Shown: positions 41,676 to 53,071 of the stretch, piece after piece
How positions within the stretch are numbered: the stretch's first letter is position 1
How the letters are laid out: every line of letters begins with the position of its first letter
NCBI GenBank assembly: GCA_024734495.1
Contig: JALMQS010000085.1
Location: forward strand, 21,233,539 to 21,297,538
From: Forficula auricularia
Taxonomy: Eukaryota; Arthropoda; Insecta; Dermaptera; Forficulidae
Direction: 5' to 3'
Length of the DNA stretch: 64,000 nucleotides
The notes under the pieces: generated by a model
Database searches by the model: none
Told to the model about the DNA's origin: nothing
What the model saw: the letters and a program-made list of their open reading frames with translations, nothing else
Translations under genes and position numbers: made by a program

Positions 41676-43180
41676 TTTTTTAAAAACAAATTAATTAGCT
41701 AATTATTGAAATTTAAACTTATTTATTATTCAACAATATAGGGTAAGCTCTAGCGATATTAAAAATAAATAAACAACTTTCAATTAATTATTAATTAATC
41801 GATAACTGCGTAGAAAATAAATATAATTTTTTTATAAAACAATTTCAAAAAGTTTCTTAGAAATACAAACGTTCCTATATTTTCGTTTAAATTTCATTTT
41901 AATTTTCAAAAAGTAGATTTTAGAGAATCTCTTTTTCTCGGTATCACTCTCTAGTTGTTATTAATTTTCTGCTTAAAACCTTACAATATATCCAATGATA
42001 TATTGTAATAAGAAATTGCAAAGAGAGGCAGATTGGAGAAAGGGAAGGATAAAAATAGTATTTGTTTAAATATAGTTAAATATAAATTTCTTTAAAAATA
42101 AATTGTAAAAGGAAAATATAAATTAATATAATTTTTTATAATAAAGTAAGTTAAAAATAGATCTCAACAAGCATAATAATAAATAATAAAAATTGAAATT
42201 TGAATTCGCGCAGGGAACAGGGTGCAATACGGACGGGGGATGAGCCTCTTAGGAATTATTTATGTATATTTTCTTCTTTTATAAAAACCAATAATGATAT
42301 AAATAATTTAAAAACCGCTGCTTGAAGGAAACAGGAGAAGTTAAGAGGAGAAGGACTAATGGTGGGGGGACAACCGAGGAGTCCTGGATGAGACCTCACT
42401 ATAGACATCTCACGAGGCGCTCATAAAAGAAACAGGAGTCCTTGATCATACCTCTCGATACATAGAAAGAACTGAGAGAATCGTTGATAAACACACACCT
42501 CGCTTATTTTACAAGTTCACAACGCAACTCCTAGGCGGTGATCAAAGAGACACCTTCTCTATATACACGTCCAGAACACATCTCAATAGGCGCTGTCTTC
42601 GATAACACACGTCGATACAGACATTTATCGAGGACGCCTATCTCACTTCAACGAGACACCAAAAGATTGCAATCAACGGGACAGGTCAACAGGAGAGGAA
42701 TTCTTGAAATCCAGCAGATCGCAAGACAGGATCCTACGGCCGTCACCACAAATCGCGTAACCACCATATTGTATCATTCTCATTAACAAATTTCTATATC
42801 TGCTGATATCAAGCGGCGATTAAATAAATTCACATTATCCATAATAAATGATTCTAAATATAATCTCTATTATTATTGAAAATTAATAAATCCTGCTTGC
42901 CAATCCAATTTCCTTTGTTCCTTTTTATTATTTTTATATAAGCAATTTCCGTAATCCATTTTTTATTTTAAATTTCACAGTAAAAATAGTAAATCAATTA
43001 ATAGTAAAATCAGTCAATATAATTTCAGAAAAGAAGCATCAAGAGAGTTAACCCTGAGTTTACACCCACCAACCAAATAAATTCAAAAAGAACAATCGGG
43101 ATAACATTATACAAACTAAAATAAATACCCCTCCAAGAATCAGAATAACATTATACCCACTGTAACATTAAGACGTTAAT
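41676..43180. other. Unassigned DNA with a less AT-rich segment
   Basis: The segment 42310-42790 has balanced composition and many ACACC, CGATA and GAGAC motifs, but its frames show no recognised domain. It could be a retroelement terminal repeat or an untranslated exon. The rest is AT-rich. Confidence 0.4.
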
Positions 43181-43182
43181 TA

Positions 43183-43377
43183 TATATGCAGCGAGTTTGG
43201 TTACGGAGGACGCCGTTTCTCGCTTCCCATTCTCCATGCCCTTCTGTCTTCCTCTTCCAGCCCACGGGCTTGCATGGCATTTTGAATTCCCTGAAACCAC
43301 GATCTCGGCGGCCTTCCAAGCTTTCTTCTTTCCGGGGGCTGCCAGTTCCAAGCTTTCTTGGGCCAGCGTTCATCCGT
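43183..43377 (-). pseudogene. LINE D C-terminal end
   Basis: Encodes DERWPKKAWNWQPPERRKLG then RPPRSWFQGI and GLEEEDRRAWRMG, the typical Arg-rich C-terminus of this LINE group. It continues directly from the middle piece at 44929. GCGTTCATCCGT at 43366-43377 is one copy of the target duplication of LINE C. Confidence 0.85.
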
Positions 43378-43814
43378 TTTTTTTTTTTTTTTTTTTAATA
43401 ATGTCTTTTTTTTTATTGAGCAAATTTGATACAATATTTACAGATTGATCCCAAGACATGTGGGATTTAAGTTTACAGAGTGGAAGAAAATCGTACATTG
43501 CCCTGCAAAGGGCATTCGCCGATATGGCTTATCTTAAATTTATTTATACAGTAATCATTTGGTAAGTTTTAGCCTATTGATTATTAGGTAGAGTATCGGG
43601 GTTTTTTTTGTTATTTTTATCTGGGAAAGTGCTCAGGAAATAAAAACCCAGTTTTTTTGGAATGTTTGAGAGAGGACCTTAGTGGGGATTTTTGGAAGGA
43701 CGAAGGATGCGGGGAGGGGTTATTAGGATGTGAGGTTATATTTTTATTTTTCTATAACTATTGTATTGTTATTATGCTATTTTTAACCTACATTATACAA
43801 TTTTTACAATTTTT

Positions 43815-44280
43815 TTAGTCATCGAGCGACCAGTATTTTTTAACGTTCACTGTTTCTTTCCTGTCCTTATCGGATATCGCTTTGTTGAACCGCCAAAATC
43901 TGTATAGATCCTGACCGTCCAGGTGAGGGTCGTATACGATTCTTTTGTCGTTTCTTGTTCGAAAAAAGTGGTAAATGATTGGAATATTGTTTTCATCTTG
44001 GATGTAGCCATTTGTATCGAGGAAGGGAAATGCTTCTGGTGGGACGTAGCCCGAGATCATCGTACTTCGTATGTACTCGTCATTTGGATATGCAGCCCCC
44101 GAAATTAGGCTATTTTCAGAGATATTATTAATTTAGCGAATTAGTTTTATGATAAAACAGTCGATTCTGTTGAGGTTGGCCGAATTGTATAATTTTGTAT
44201 TGCTAATATATTTCTGAAAATTTGATTCCGGGGATCTGTAGGTACCCAAGCAGGCCCTCAGGCATTTCCTCTCAAAGACT
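43815..44280 (-). pseudogene. LINE C reverse transcriptase C-terminal part
   Basis: On minus it begins VFERKCLRACLGTYRSPESN, continues SNTKLYNSANLNRIDCFIIK, and after a frame change ISGYVPPEAFPFLD, PIIYHFFRTR and LYRFWRFNKA to the stop at 43815. This is the tail region of I/Jockey-like LINE polyproteins. The upstream codons ITYGCSIWFNQSCGTMELLR lie across the inserted B3 element at 44831-44890. Confidence 0.8.
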
Positions 44281-44830
44281 TTTTTTTTTTTTTTTTTTAA
44301 TGCAATCGAATGCAAGAAGGGGTGCACCAGTAAAGATGTAGCCCCTATGGATCTCGAAAGACCCTTGCATTACCGAAGAGAAGGGAAAGTTGATTAAGAG
44401 AGAGGATGTAGACGCAGGTGTCTATGCACCCTGGTTTTGAAGGTTTGAAGATCATAGGTGCTGGGAAAGATAGAGGCTGGGAGAGTGTTCCAGTTCCTTG
44501 AAGTCATGGGGATATATGTATTCGCGAATGAAGTGGTCCGGCACTTTTCCAATTTGACCGCGAAAGAGTGTTGGGAGTCGGCAAAACGTGTGCTGCGTGC
44601 AAAGCATGCTTTGGGGAATTATTGATTTTATCTCGTCAGAGCACCTGCCGTGATAGTATCTATAGAAAGGGAAAGGGCAGAGACATCTCTTCGATGAGCT
44701 AGCGAGTCGAGGGAGTCGGTGAGGGTAGAATCGTCAATTAGCCTGACGGCTCGTTTCTGAATTGCATCAAGGGTAGCAAGAGAATATTTTGAGGCTCCTC
44801 TCCATAGATGAGAGCCGTATTCGAGACAGG
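44281..44830 (-). mobile_element. LINE copy B3 nested in LINE C
   Basis: A truncated copy of the B family. The T-run 44281-44298 is its poly(A) tail on minus. GACT duplicates at 44277-44280 and 44831-44834. It encodes, in broken frames, CLEYGSHLWRGASKYSLATL, DAIQKRAVRLIDDSTLTDSL and SLAHRRDVSALSL. This supplies the segment deleted from copy B1. Confidence 0.88.
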
Positions 44831-44928
44831 GACTCTTAATAATTCCATTGTGCCGCAGCTCTGGTTAAACCAAATGCTACATCCATATGTTATTATTGGC
44901 CTAATTAATAAATAAAGCGTTCATCCGT

Positions 44929-45395
44929 CATCCTACTGACTTGGCCAAACCAAATCAGTTGCTTATATTCGATCGTGTCGATGATGTTGCCTTGGACTTT
45001 CATTTTTTGGCGAATATGTTCCTTATATGTTGCAGTCTTGAGACACCCCCTGAATCGTCTCCAAAAATCAATTTCTAACGCCAGCAGGCGTGAACTGTTT
45101 CTCTTGTTTACCTCCCAGACTTCGCTTCCGTAGGTCACGATGCTCTCGACGATGGTCTTATACCATAGATGGCAGCCTTATTGTTCTTCGATATTTCCTT
45201 ACTCCACAGGATCGAGTTCAGCTGTCCTCTTACTCGCCTGTCTTGATTTACTTTTATTAGTAATATCTAGGTCACTTTTTCCTGCCTTTCCTAGTGTTAC
45301 CCCCAAATATTTAAACTGGTTGGATATGTCTTATACAGTTGTTATCCAGGACAAGGTCTTTTCCCGCCTCACCAAGGGCCAGATACTCCGTTTTT
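44929..45395 (-). pseudogene. LINE D middle piece
   Basis: The minus strand encodes TEYLALGEAGKDL, the thumb, then MTYGSEVWEVNKRNSSRLLA, LEIDFWRRFRGC and QLIWFGQVSRMTDER. Several frameshifts are present. The RMTDER end joins RWPKK across LINE C. Confidence 0.85.
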
Positions 45396-47059
45396 ACTTT
45401 ATCCAATGCAAAGCATGGGTAAAGTATTGCAATCGCTCTCGGGGCAAGCGTGGCTTCAAAGGGTCCTCAGGTAAAGACTACGGAACCCATGGTCTCAATT
45501 AAAGTCACAAATTGTAGTATTCAATTAGGTTGAATTTTAGCACGTGACGGTTTTGCCAAAAATTACATGGGGTCTCGTCGAGAGGCCAAAAAGTGCCATT
45601 TTTTCATTTAGTGCGTGCGGATGGATGGATGGATGTATGGATGGATGTATGGATGTATGTTATCGTTTTTTTGGCCCACGATTTTTTCCACACCGTTGCA
45701 CCGATTGAAATGAAATTGAAAACCTACCATTAGTTTAACAAAATGAAGCGCTGATTAGTTTTTGGTACATATCGACCCACAAACATTAGTACTTTATTTC
45801 AGTACTTTTTTAGTTTTTTCTAAATATCTTGAAAATGACTTAGCCAATTTTGATGAAATTTAATATCCTAATTAAGTACCTTGGGGACCACAAAAAAGGT
45901 TAAATAAAGTTTTTAGTAAAATTATATTTTAAAGTACTTTACTCTAGAGTAAGAGAGTACTTTTTTAATTTTTAAATTCTTTAAAATTTATTCATTTGAA
46001 CCTTTTAATATAGCTCATTTAGCCTTGCTTAAATAAGAATGGATAGGCTTCTCTCGTGAAATTCTAAAAATTTGGGAGGAAATTTTATAAGTAACCATAG
46101 CAACTGCGTTGTTTTCTTTCCCTTACCTTTGCAGAAGACATAGAGGAATCGACTTTAAACCAAAAATAGCGCATCGATTCTCATCTAATACTTGAGGAAT
46201 AACCATTCTATATTGGATTTTTGACGTTTCGGTTTTTATTGGTAACCATTGCTGAAGACATAGAGGAATCGACTTTAAACCAAAAATAGCGATTGATTCT
46301 CATCTAGTACTTGAGGAATAACCATTCTATATTGGATTTTTGACGTTTCGATTATTATTGGTAACCATTGCTGAAGACATGGAGGAATCGACTTAAAATC
46401 AAAAATAACGATCGATTCTTATCTAATACTAGAGGAATAACCTTATTGCATTCCATTTTTGATGTTTTGACTATTATTGGCAACCTCTACTGAAAACGTG
46501 GAAGAATAGACTTTAAAATCAAAAAGACTAAATTCTTTTGGTAAACAACTCAAGCTTGAGTTGCTTGCCATAAAAGAATTTAGTCTTTTTGATTTTAAGT
46601 CGATTCTTCCACATTTTCAGTAGAGGTTGCCATTAATAGTCAAAACATCAAAAATGGAATGCAATAAGGTTATTCCTCTAGTATTAGATAAGAATCGATC
46701 GTTATTTTTGATTTTAAGTCGATTCCTCCATGTCTTCAGCAATGGTTACCAATAATAATCGAAACGTCAAAAACCTAATGTAGAATTGTTATTCCTCAAG
46801 TATTAGATGAGAATCGATGGCTATTTTTGATTTTAAGTCGATTCCTCCATGTCTTCAGCAATGAGTTACAATAATAACCGAAATGTCAAAAATCAAATGT
46901 AGAATGGTTATTCCTCAACTATTAAATGAGAATTATTTTTGAATTAATGTCAATATGAACTACAAATTGCAAGTGATATCTGATTAATAATAAAGGAACA
47001 AACATATTAATATTTCAAATGAATTTGGATAAAGTTTAGCAACGATCCGTTGCAGTTTA
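45396..47059 (+). mobile_element. Helentron-like element, copy 3 (long form)
   Basis: Has the ACTTTATCCAA start, TTGGATAAAGT and the GCAACG/CGTTGC hairpin. Inside, about three and a half direct minisatellite units (46126-46545) face inverted units (46560-46930) across the palindrome AACTCAAGCTTGAGTT at 46548-46563. It is inserted in a T-run of LINE D; the reading frame of LINE D is restored when it is removed, giving an exact insertion site. Confidence 0.75.
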
Positions 47060-47165
47060 TTTGGAAATTAATTTCAAGACCCCATTTTTCATATTCTTCC
47101 TTTAGCTTTCGGAGCATATAGAAAGCGTCATCTTCGTCTCCCGCAATCAGATATCGCTTAAGACG

Positions 47166-47756
47166 ATAATTATTAAATTTTTAATTCACATATTGGACCG
47201 AAGTGTCAATTTTAAAATGGATAAAATTGATTAAATTTTAAATCATTTTTTAATTGAATTTTTCCATTGAAAAGTACCACCTATTTTTAAAGTAGGTACT
47301 ATTTGACAAGTGTATGAATTAAGTTCGTAGTAAGACGTATTTTAAGAATATGTTGTTTTGAACGTTTAAATCTTGAATGGCTTATTACTTTGCCATACAG
47401 CGTATGGTCAAGTATTGTAATCGTGCATGAAAAACTGGTTTTTTTCCTTCTTTTTTCGAAATATCTCAAAAACCGCTGAAACTATTTCGATTAAAATAAT
47501 TAAGCGAAACAATGGCATTTCGCTCTAGAAAAAAGCTCTAATAAGTGAACATCGAAAAAATTATATTTTTTGAAATAATAATTGTTTTGTCAAAATGTCT
47601 GTTAGTCTGTCTGTAAGTCTATGCGTTACCTAATTTTTGTGGACGAGCTAGCTCAAAAACTAGAGTGAATATGGAAACTAAATTTCACGCGTAGTTTTGG
47701 TCCATTGAGATTAAGAGCTGATTAGATTTTGGTGCATATCGACCCAAAGGAGTGGA
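47166..47756. other. Unassigned AT-rich DNA
   Basis: No gene. From about 47450 the text (AAATATCTCAAAAACCGCTG, GTCTGTTAGTCTGTCTGTAA) leads into the G-tract repeat array and appears to be part of the same repeat family. Confidence 0.45.
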
Positions 47757-48830
47757 GGGGGGTTAAAAATCAAAAATCTAGGCCGTTTGAGCAAACTCAA
47801 CCAAATTTTGTATACATAATCAGAAGTCTAAAAATGTAAAAACTAACCGCTAAAAATAGTGGTGAGGGGGGGGGGGGGGGGGGGGGGGGTCAAAAATAGA
47901 AATCTAGGCTCTTGTATCAAACTGAAACAAATTTTGTAAATAAATTTTAATTTTCTATAATATATATCAAAGAATAATTGATACGTCAACAAAATTGATT
48001 TGATCTACTAGCAATTTGAAAAAATATATTTTTATCTCGTGAGATTACTGCATATTGATAGTCTCGCGGAGTATTAAGTTCGGACCAAGAGAGAAAAAGA
48101 TGTAACCACCTAGTCGCACCTAACGTCATTTCGCGTATAGCCCGCTAGACATTTGGATGGATCACCTGAGTGAATTGGAAATCTCTAGATGTTATATACT
48201 CGATCTCCCAGTCCAGAGCGCTAGATCTATTAGCATGTATGTTAGATGCCTGCCATTAATTAATCCATCCAAATGTCTAGCGGGCTATACGCGAAATGAC
48301 GTTGGATTGTAGCTAGGTGGATTACATCTTTTTCTCTCTTGGTCCAGACTTAATACTCCGCAGACTCCAATAGCGTAATCCGCAGTAGTCTCGCGAGATA
48401 AAAAAATATATTTTTTTCAAATCAGCGCGGTCAAAATAATTCTTGTTGACGTATCAATTATTCTTTGATATATTAATGAGAAAATTAAAATTTATTCATT
48501 ATTTCAAGTTAGAAATATATAAATTCGGATATTATTTTCATTTAATATTTGACAAAAATTCCCTACATTAGAGTCGCGATCGAATAAAATGTAGAAAACC
48601 TTCAGTTAAATTTTGTAAACATAATCAGTGGGCACATAGTAATCTAAAAATGCAAAAATTAACCGCCCAAAATGGGGGGGGGGGGTGTAGAGTCAAAAAA
48701 TAAAAATATAGGCCCTTGTACCAAACTCAATCAAATTTTGTATACATAATCAGTGGGACCCCAGAAGTCTAAAAATGCAAAAACTAACAGCTCAAAATCG
48801 GGGGAAGGGGGAGGAGGATCAAAAAATGAA
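47757..48830 (+). repeat. G-tract repeat array, about three units, split by a palindrome
   Basis: Units near 47800-47900, 48600-48700 and 48720-48830 share AAATTTTGTATACATAATCA, GTCTAAAAATGCAAAAACTA and a G-run before TCAAAAA. The G-run is 24 G in the first unit (47866-47889), about 12 in the second and GGGGGAAGGGGGAGG-like in the third. The long palindrome at 47941-48494 separates units one and two. Confidence 0.75.
47941..48494. mobile_element. Long palindromic (fold-back) element A
   Basis: Arms of about 220 bp start TTTTAATTTTCTATAATATA and include ATTGATACGTCAAC, GGACCAAGAGAGAAAAAGAT, CGCGTATAGCCCGCTAGACA and complements. The loop is at about 48175-48265. It shares GCGGGCTATACGCG and TAGTCTCGC motifs with element B at 59674-60262. 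Confidence 0.8.
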
Positions 48831-50160
48831 AATATACGTTCTTGTACCAAACTCAACCAAATTTTATATACAAAATCATTGGGACCTCAGGTTGTATGGT
48901 AAAGTCAAGTGGATGGCCACATCAGAACACGTCAGCTTAGTTACTGTAGGATCGTCATCTAGTAAACAGAAGTGGCGATTTGAATGCATAACTACCAGGG
49001 GTCACCTTGTGTCCACCTACTATAGAAATAAGATCGAAATAATACGTAAATGAGTATATTTTTCGATTTGTGGTTTTTAAAAACATGTAACATATCAAAT
49101 AAGTATATTATTTCAAGGCCTATAGAAAAATATATATATTTTTCAAAATTTTCTTTGATAAAGTGAAAATTTCTCCAAAAACATTTTCTAATTGTTTTAT
49201 AAAATAATTAATTAATTAATTGTTTGTTTTTCTTATTGCAGTGCGTAATAATGCCTTTTATTGTTGAATAATAAATAAGTTTAAATTTTAATAATTAGCT
49301 AATTAATTTGTTTTTAAAAATATACATACATACTTTATAATATAAATTAATTAGGTAATTATTGAAATTTATACTTATTTATTATTCAACAATATAAGGA
49401 ATTATTACGCAAGCATATTATGTATATATTAAAGCCGTTAAAAATATTTTGATGAGAGAATTCACGGCACTTCCGTCCCACAATTAAACTATATATATAT
49501 TGAGGATTAAAGAATTTAAATTTATTTTATTATTAGTTATAATTAATTTGTGGGATTTAAGTAAAATTTTAAACTTGAATAAATTTAATCACACACAACA
49601 GCTTGATTTCTAATAAATAAGTTAATATTAGATATTTTAGATATTAATAGACTAAGTATAATATTCTTATTGATTGATATTCTCCTTATCGTGACTAATA
49701 TAGTTAATAACGTGGGTGACATTTTCATTAATGATCGCGTTGATTGGCTCAAGGGTTGAAAGTTATTTATTATAATTTTATAGAGAGAGAGAGAGAGAGA
49801 AAGGTCAGTCAGTAGAGAGAGAGAGAGAGAGGGGGTATAATAAATGGATGATAGGGCATTTGTCAAACTGCCCTGCCGACGGGCGACGGGGAATCCCAAT
49901 CGGATGTTAGTTCGAACCCCGCCCGTAGTTTCAATAACTTCGCGCTCTTTTCCTCAAACTAAATATTTAACTGTACCTACATATTTACAAATACCTACAC
50001 AGAAAAGCTCTTTACTCAAAATGACCGCAGAAATTCACTGGGTGTAAACATTTGATTCAAATTTGGCGAAAGATTTAAATTTTTAAAAAGCTTACCCTTC
50101 ACATTTCAAAATCTCGACACTTTTTCGTATGGCTCAGTAAATAGAGGATCTAAATAATTT
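48831..50160. other. Unassigned DNA with GA microsatellite and tRNA-like segment
   Basis: GA tracts at 49783-49830. At about 49870-49925, CGGGCGACGGGGAATCCC is followed by AGTTCGAACCCCGCCCG, which has a tRNA B-box-like core (AGTTCGAACCC) and could be a SINE or tRNA relic. No protein gene supported. Confidence 0.4.
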
Positions 50161-50161
50161 T

Positions 50162-51150
50162 TATAAAAAAAAAACAATAAATAAAACCGATTTCAAAAAA
50201 ATTAAATGTAACAAATAAAATAATAATAACTTAAAAATAAAATAAAATACACTAAAAGGTATAAAATAATTATTATCTTATTTAGTTACAACAAAACGAC
50301 GAAATTTTAACATGAAATTACTTTTTGAAGTCGGTACCAAACATATACATTTTATGACTCGTACTAGACGGATCTTACTTAGTACGTTTAGCGAGTACAC
50401 TGGTTTATATAGTTTGTTTGGTACCGACTTCAAAAAGTAATTTCATGATAATATTTCGTCGTTTAGTTATAACTAAATAAGATAATTATTTTATATCTTT
50501 TAGTGTATTTTATTTTATTTTTAAGTTCTTATTAATTTATTTGTTGCATTTAATTTTTTTGAAGTCGGTTTTATTTTTTATTTTTTATAAAATTTATTTT
50601 TATTTTTCTCTTTTTAGTGATGTTATTAATAGTGACTTAAGATAATATTTTGAATGCATCTCGTAAGAGAAAGTGTCGGGCGAATAAATCAGAAAATAAT
50701 AATAATAAAATTCAATTGATAAATATAGAAATTCTCTAGAAACGTTTGCGGGTTTTAAATGAACATTTTAAGATTGATTTTTTTTTATATAAAAGTTTTT
50801 ATTTATTATAATTTCGATTATTTGCTCATAAGGATTGGAAATTTAAGTTATTTCGTCATTGATTATATCATCAAAACTTGACCAAATTATTATGTGACCA
50901 CCTTTAAGGTACCCTCTTTATAATAAAAGAAGAATCATTCAAATAAGTCCATAGACAAAGAAGTTATGCCTGAACATACATATCAAAAAAGGTACAATAA
51001 CAATAAAAACGGGACCAATCGGGCATTAAACTGAACCGAATGCAAAAAAATCATCGAAATCGGTTCATAATTAGCGAAGAAATCAGGTAACATAGACAGA
51101 AAAAAATTCAGTCGAATTGATAACCTCCTCCGTTTTTGAAGTCGGTTAAA
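50162..51150. repeat. GAAGTCGG-family repeat with internal palindrome
   Basis: Begins AAAACCGATTTCAAAAA and ends AACCTCCTCC, TTTTTGAAGTCGGTTAAAAA. The first 410 bp are palindromic (arms about 50166-50345 and 50415-50580 with TTTTTGAAGTCGGTACCAAA in each). Related copies are at 57291-58040, 36616-36850 and an end at 6970-7020. No coding region; class unknown. Confidence 0.7.
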
Positions 51151-51159
51151 AAAGTGGTT

Positions 51160-51875
51160 AAGCTTACATTAATTGTGGGGAAACAATTTTTTCTAGGATC
51201 ATTTGGTATGGTGTGGGTAGGCCTAATCTAAGTTTGCGACCTCTAGAGTGTGGGGGACAACTTTTGGTGGCCGAAAAACCTCGAAATTTTCGGACTTTTT
51301 CGAGTTTTTCGCTTATAACTCAAAAACAGTTAATATTTTGTAAATAACTGTCCTATAATAAATTAAAGAAGATAAAATTTCGCGTCGATTAAAAAAATAT
51401 TCAAAATTGGTTTTGTAGTTCAATTTTTAATGGGGATTCAAATAATAGTCCCCCGGATCACTTTTGAATACCTATCCAAAAAACTCCCATTTCGGCCAGG
51501 AAGGAGCACGTTTTTAACAAAGACCAGTCTATACACTTTTAAAGTAAATTACATTTTCTACAATTGAAACTAAGTTTTATTTTAATTGGATAATGGTAAC
51601 CCGTGTCGCAATGAGCTTGAATTTTTGTAAAACTGCGATTTTTTCCAAAAAATCGCAGTTTTTCCTTCATAAAATAAAAATCAATCATCCTAGAAACTTG
51701 ATTTTTCTGTCATTCTCTAGGAAATTTTTATGACTTGAACGTTCACTTGAATTATTTTCTTGATAAAACTATTAGATTTATAGTTATCCAGCATTTTCCA
51801 TGACGCTTTTGAGTATTCGGATCATATTTTGTTCAGAAAATGTAAGATACTTATAAATCCAAGAGTTTTATCAAA
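51160..51875 (+). repeat. Interspersed repeat family S, with copies at 52487-52740 and 62560-63065
   Basis: Marked by AGAAACTTGATTTTT, CATTCTCTAGGAAATTTT, ACTTGAACGTTCACTTGAA and AGATTTATAG, recurring in both orientations in the three places. Here it is cut by Helentron-like copy 4, whose removal restores the ATCAAA/AAAGTAG context seen in the other copies. No coding region identified. Confidence 0.65.
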
Positions 51876-52486
51876 TAAACTGCAACGGATCGTTGCTAAA
51901 CTTTATCCAAATTCATTTGAAATATTAATATGTTCTTGAGTAAAGTACATTAAAATATAATTTTACTAAAAACTTAATTTAACCTTTTTTGTGGGTCCAA
52001 AGGTACTTAATTAGGATATTAAATTTCATCAAAATTGGTTAAGTCATTTTCAAGATATTTAGAAAAAACTAAAAAAGTACTGAAATAAAGTACTAATGTT
52101 TGTGGACCGATATGTACCAAAAACTAATCAGCACTTCATTTTGTTAAACTAATGGTAGGTTTTCAATTTCATTTCAATCAGCGCAAAGGTGTGGAAAAAA
52201 TCGTGGACGAAAAAAACGAAAACACACACACACACATACATCCATACATCCATCCATCCATCCCCACGCACTTCCAAAAAAATGGCACTTTTTGGCCTCT
52301 CGACGAGATTCCAGGTAATTTTTGGCAAAACCGTCACGTGCTAAAATTCAATCTCATTGAATACTACAATTTGTGACCTTAATTGAGTCCATGGGTTCCG
52401 TAGTCTTTACCTGAGGACCCTTTGAAGTCGCGCTTGCCGCGAGACCCATTACAATACTTTCTCCCATGCTTCGCATTGGATAAAGT
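51876..52486 (-). mobile_element. Helentron-like element, copy 4 (short form)
   Basis: Complementary orientation: AACTGCAACGGATCGTTGCT at the left, ACTTTATCC complement at the right (52478-52486). CATCCATCCATC microsatellite near 52247-52262. It lacks the whole minisatellite array. Confidence 0.72.
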
Positions 52487-52882
52487 AAAAAGTAGCCCGA
52501 ATAAACATTCAAGGAAATAAAATTTTCTAGAGAATGAAATAAAAATCAACTTTCTAGGATTAGTGGTTTTTATTTTATAAAAGAAAAACTGCGATTTTTT
52601 GAAATAATGGATCATTTCCTGCCATGGAAAATACTGGATATCTATAAATCTAAGAGTTTTAACAAAAAAGTAGTCCATATTAATGTTCAAATCAACAAAA
52701 CCGGAGGGGGGGGGTGATTTTGAAATTTTGGACTTCTAAATTAGTTTTTAGACACGATTTTGAGCTTCTGTAAAATTAAAAACAAACAAAAAGAGCGCAT
52801 GAAGAAGGGGAAAATATACAATTGAAGGAGACAATAAAAGAGTGTGTCTTCTGATGGAATTATAAATTTTATTTATTTATAA

Positions 52883-52925
52883 CGAGACTATAGTTTCGAA
52901 GGCTTTGCCCTCTTCATCAGTCTAT
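52883..52925 (-). ncRNA. Hammerhead ribozyme motif
   Basis: On minus: TAGA, CTGATGA, extra A, stem II GAGGGC/GCCTTC (one G-T pair), loop AAA, GAA, stem III ACTA/TAGT, C, then TCTC. All core positions are intact; stem I is 3 bp. Confidence 0.75.
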
Positions 52926-53071
52926 TACAATGTATTCACAGGAATTAATTTATGAATGAAAGTTTAAAATCTTTCATGTGGTTAGGTTAAGAAAATATAC
53001 AGTGTGGGTAAGTTCAGAATTGAAATTTATACTTGTTTTATTATTTTGGCTGTAGGTGGCGTTCGTGAAGT

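Larger units (their letters stand above)
43378..44916 (-). mobile_element. Poly(A)-tailed LINE copy C nested in LINE D
   Basis: The minus-strand poly(A) tail appears as a T-run at 43378-43396. It is flanked by a perfect 12-bp duplication GCGTTCATCCGT (43366-43377 and 44917-44928). It is 5-prime truncated and split by LINE B3 (44281-44830). Confidence 0.92.
43183..47165 (-). mobile_element. LINE copy D, minus strand, interrupted by two insertions
   Basis: Pieces 47060-47165, 44929-45395 and 43183-43377 join into one reverse transcriptase C-terminal region on minus. The gaps are Helentron-like copy 3 (45396-47059) and LINE copy C (43378-44916). Reading across the breaks restores the expected codons: the GLEINF/KTEYLALG junction at the first and the RMTDERWPKK junction at the second. 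Confidence 0.85.

Noticed and set aside
48775..49053. 92-residue plus frame near the G-tract array
   Set aside because: Begins inside repeat units shared with non-coding copies and shows no domain.
49870..49925. Possible tRNA gene
   Set aside because: Has a B-box-like core but no convincing D-arm or anticodon arm; kept only as a tRNA-like relic.
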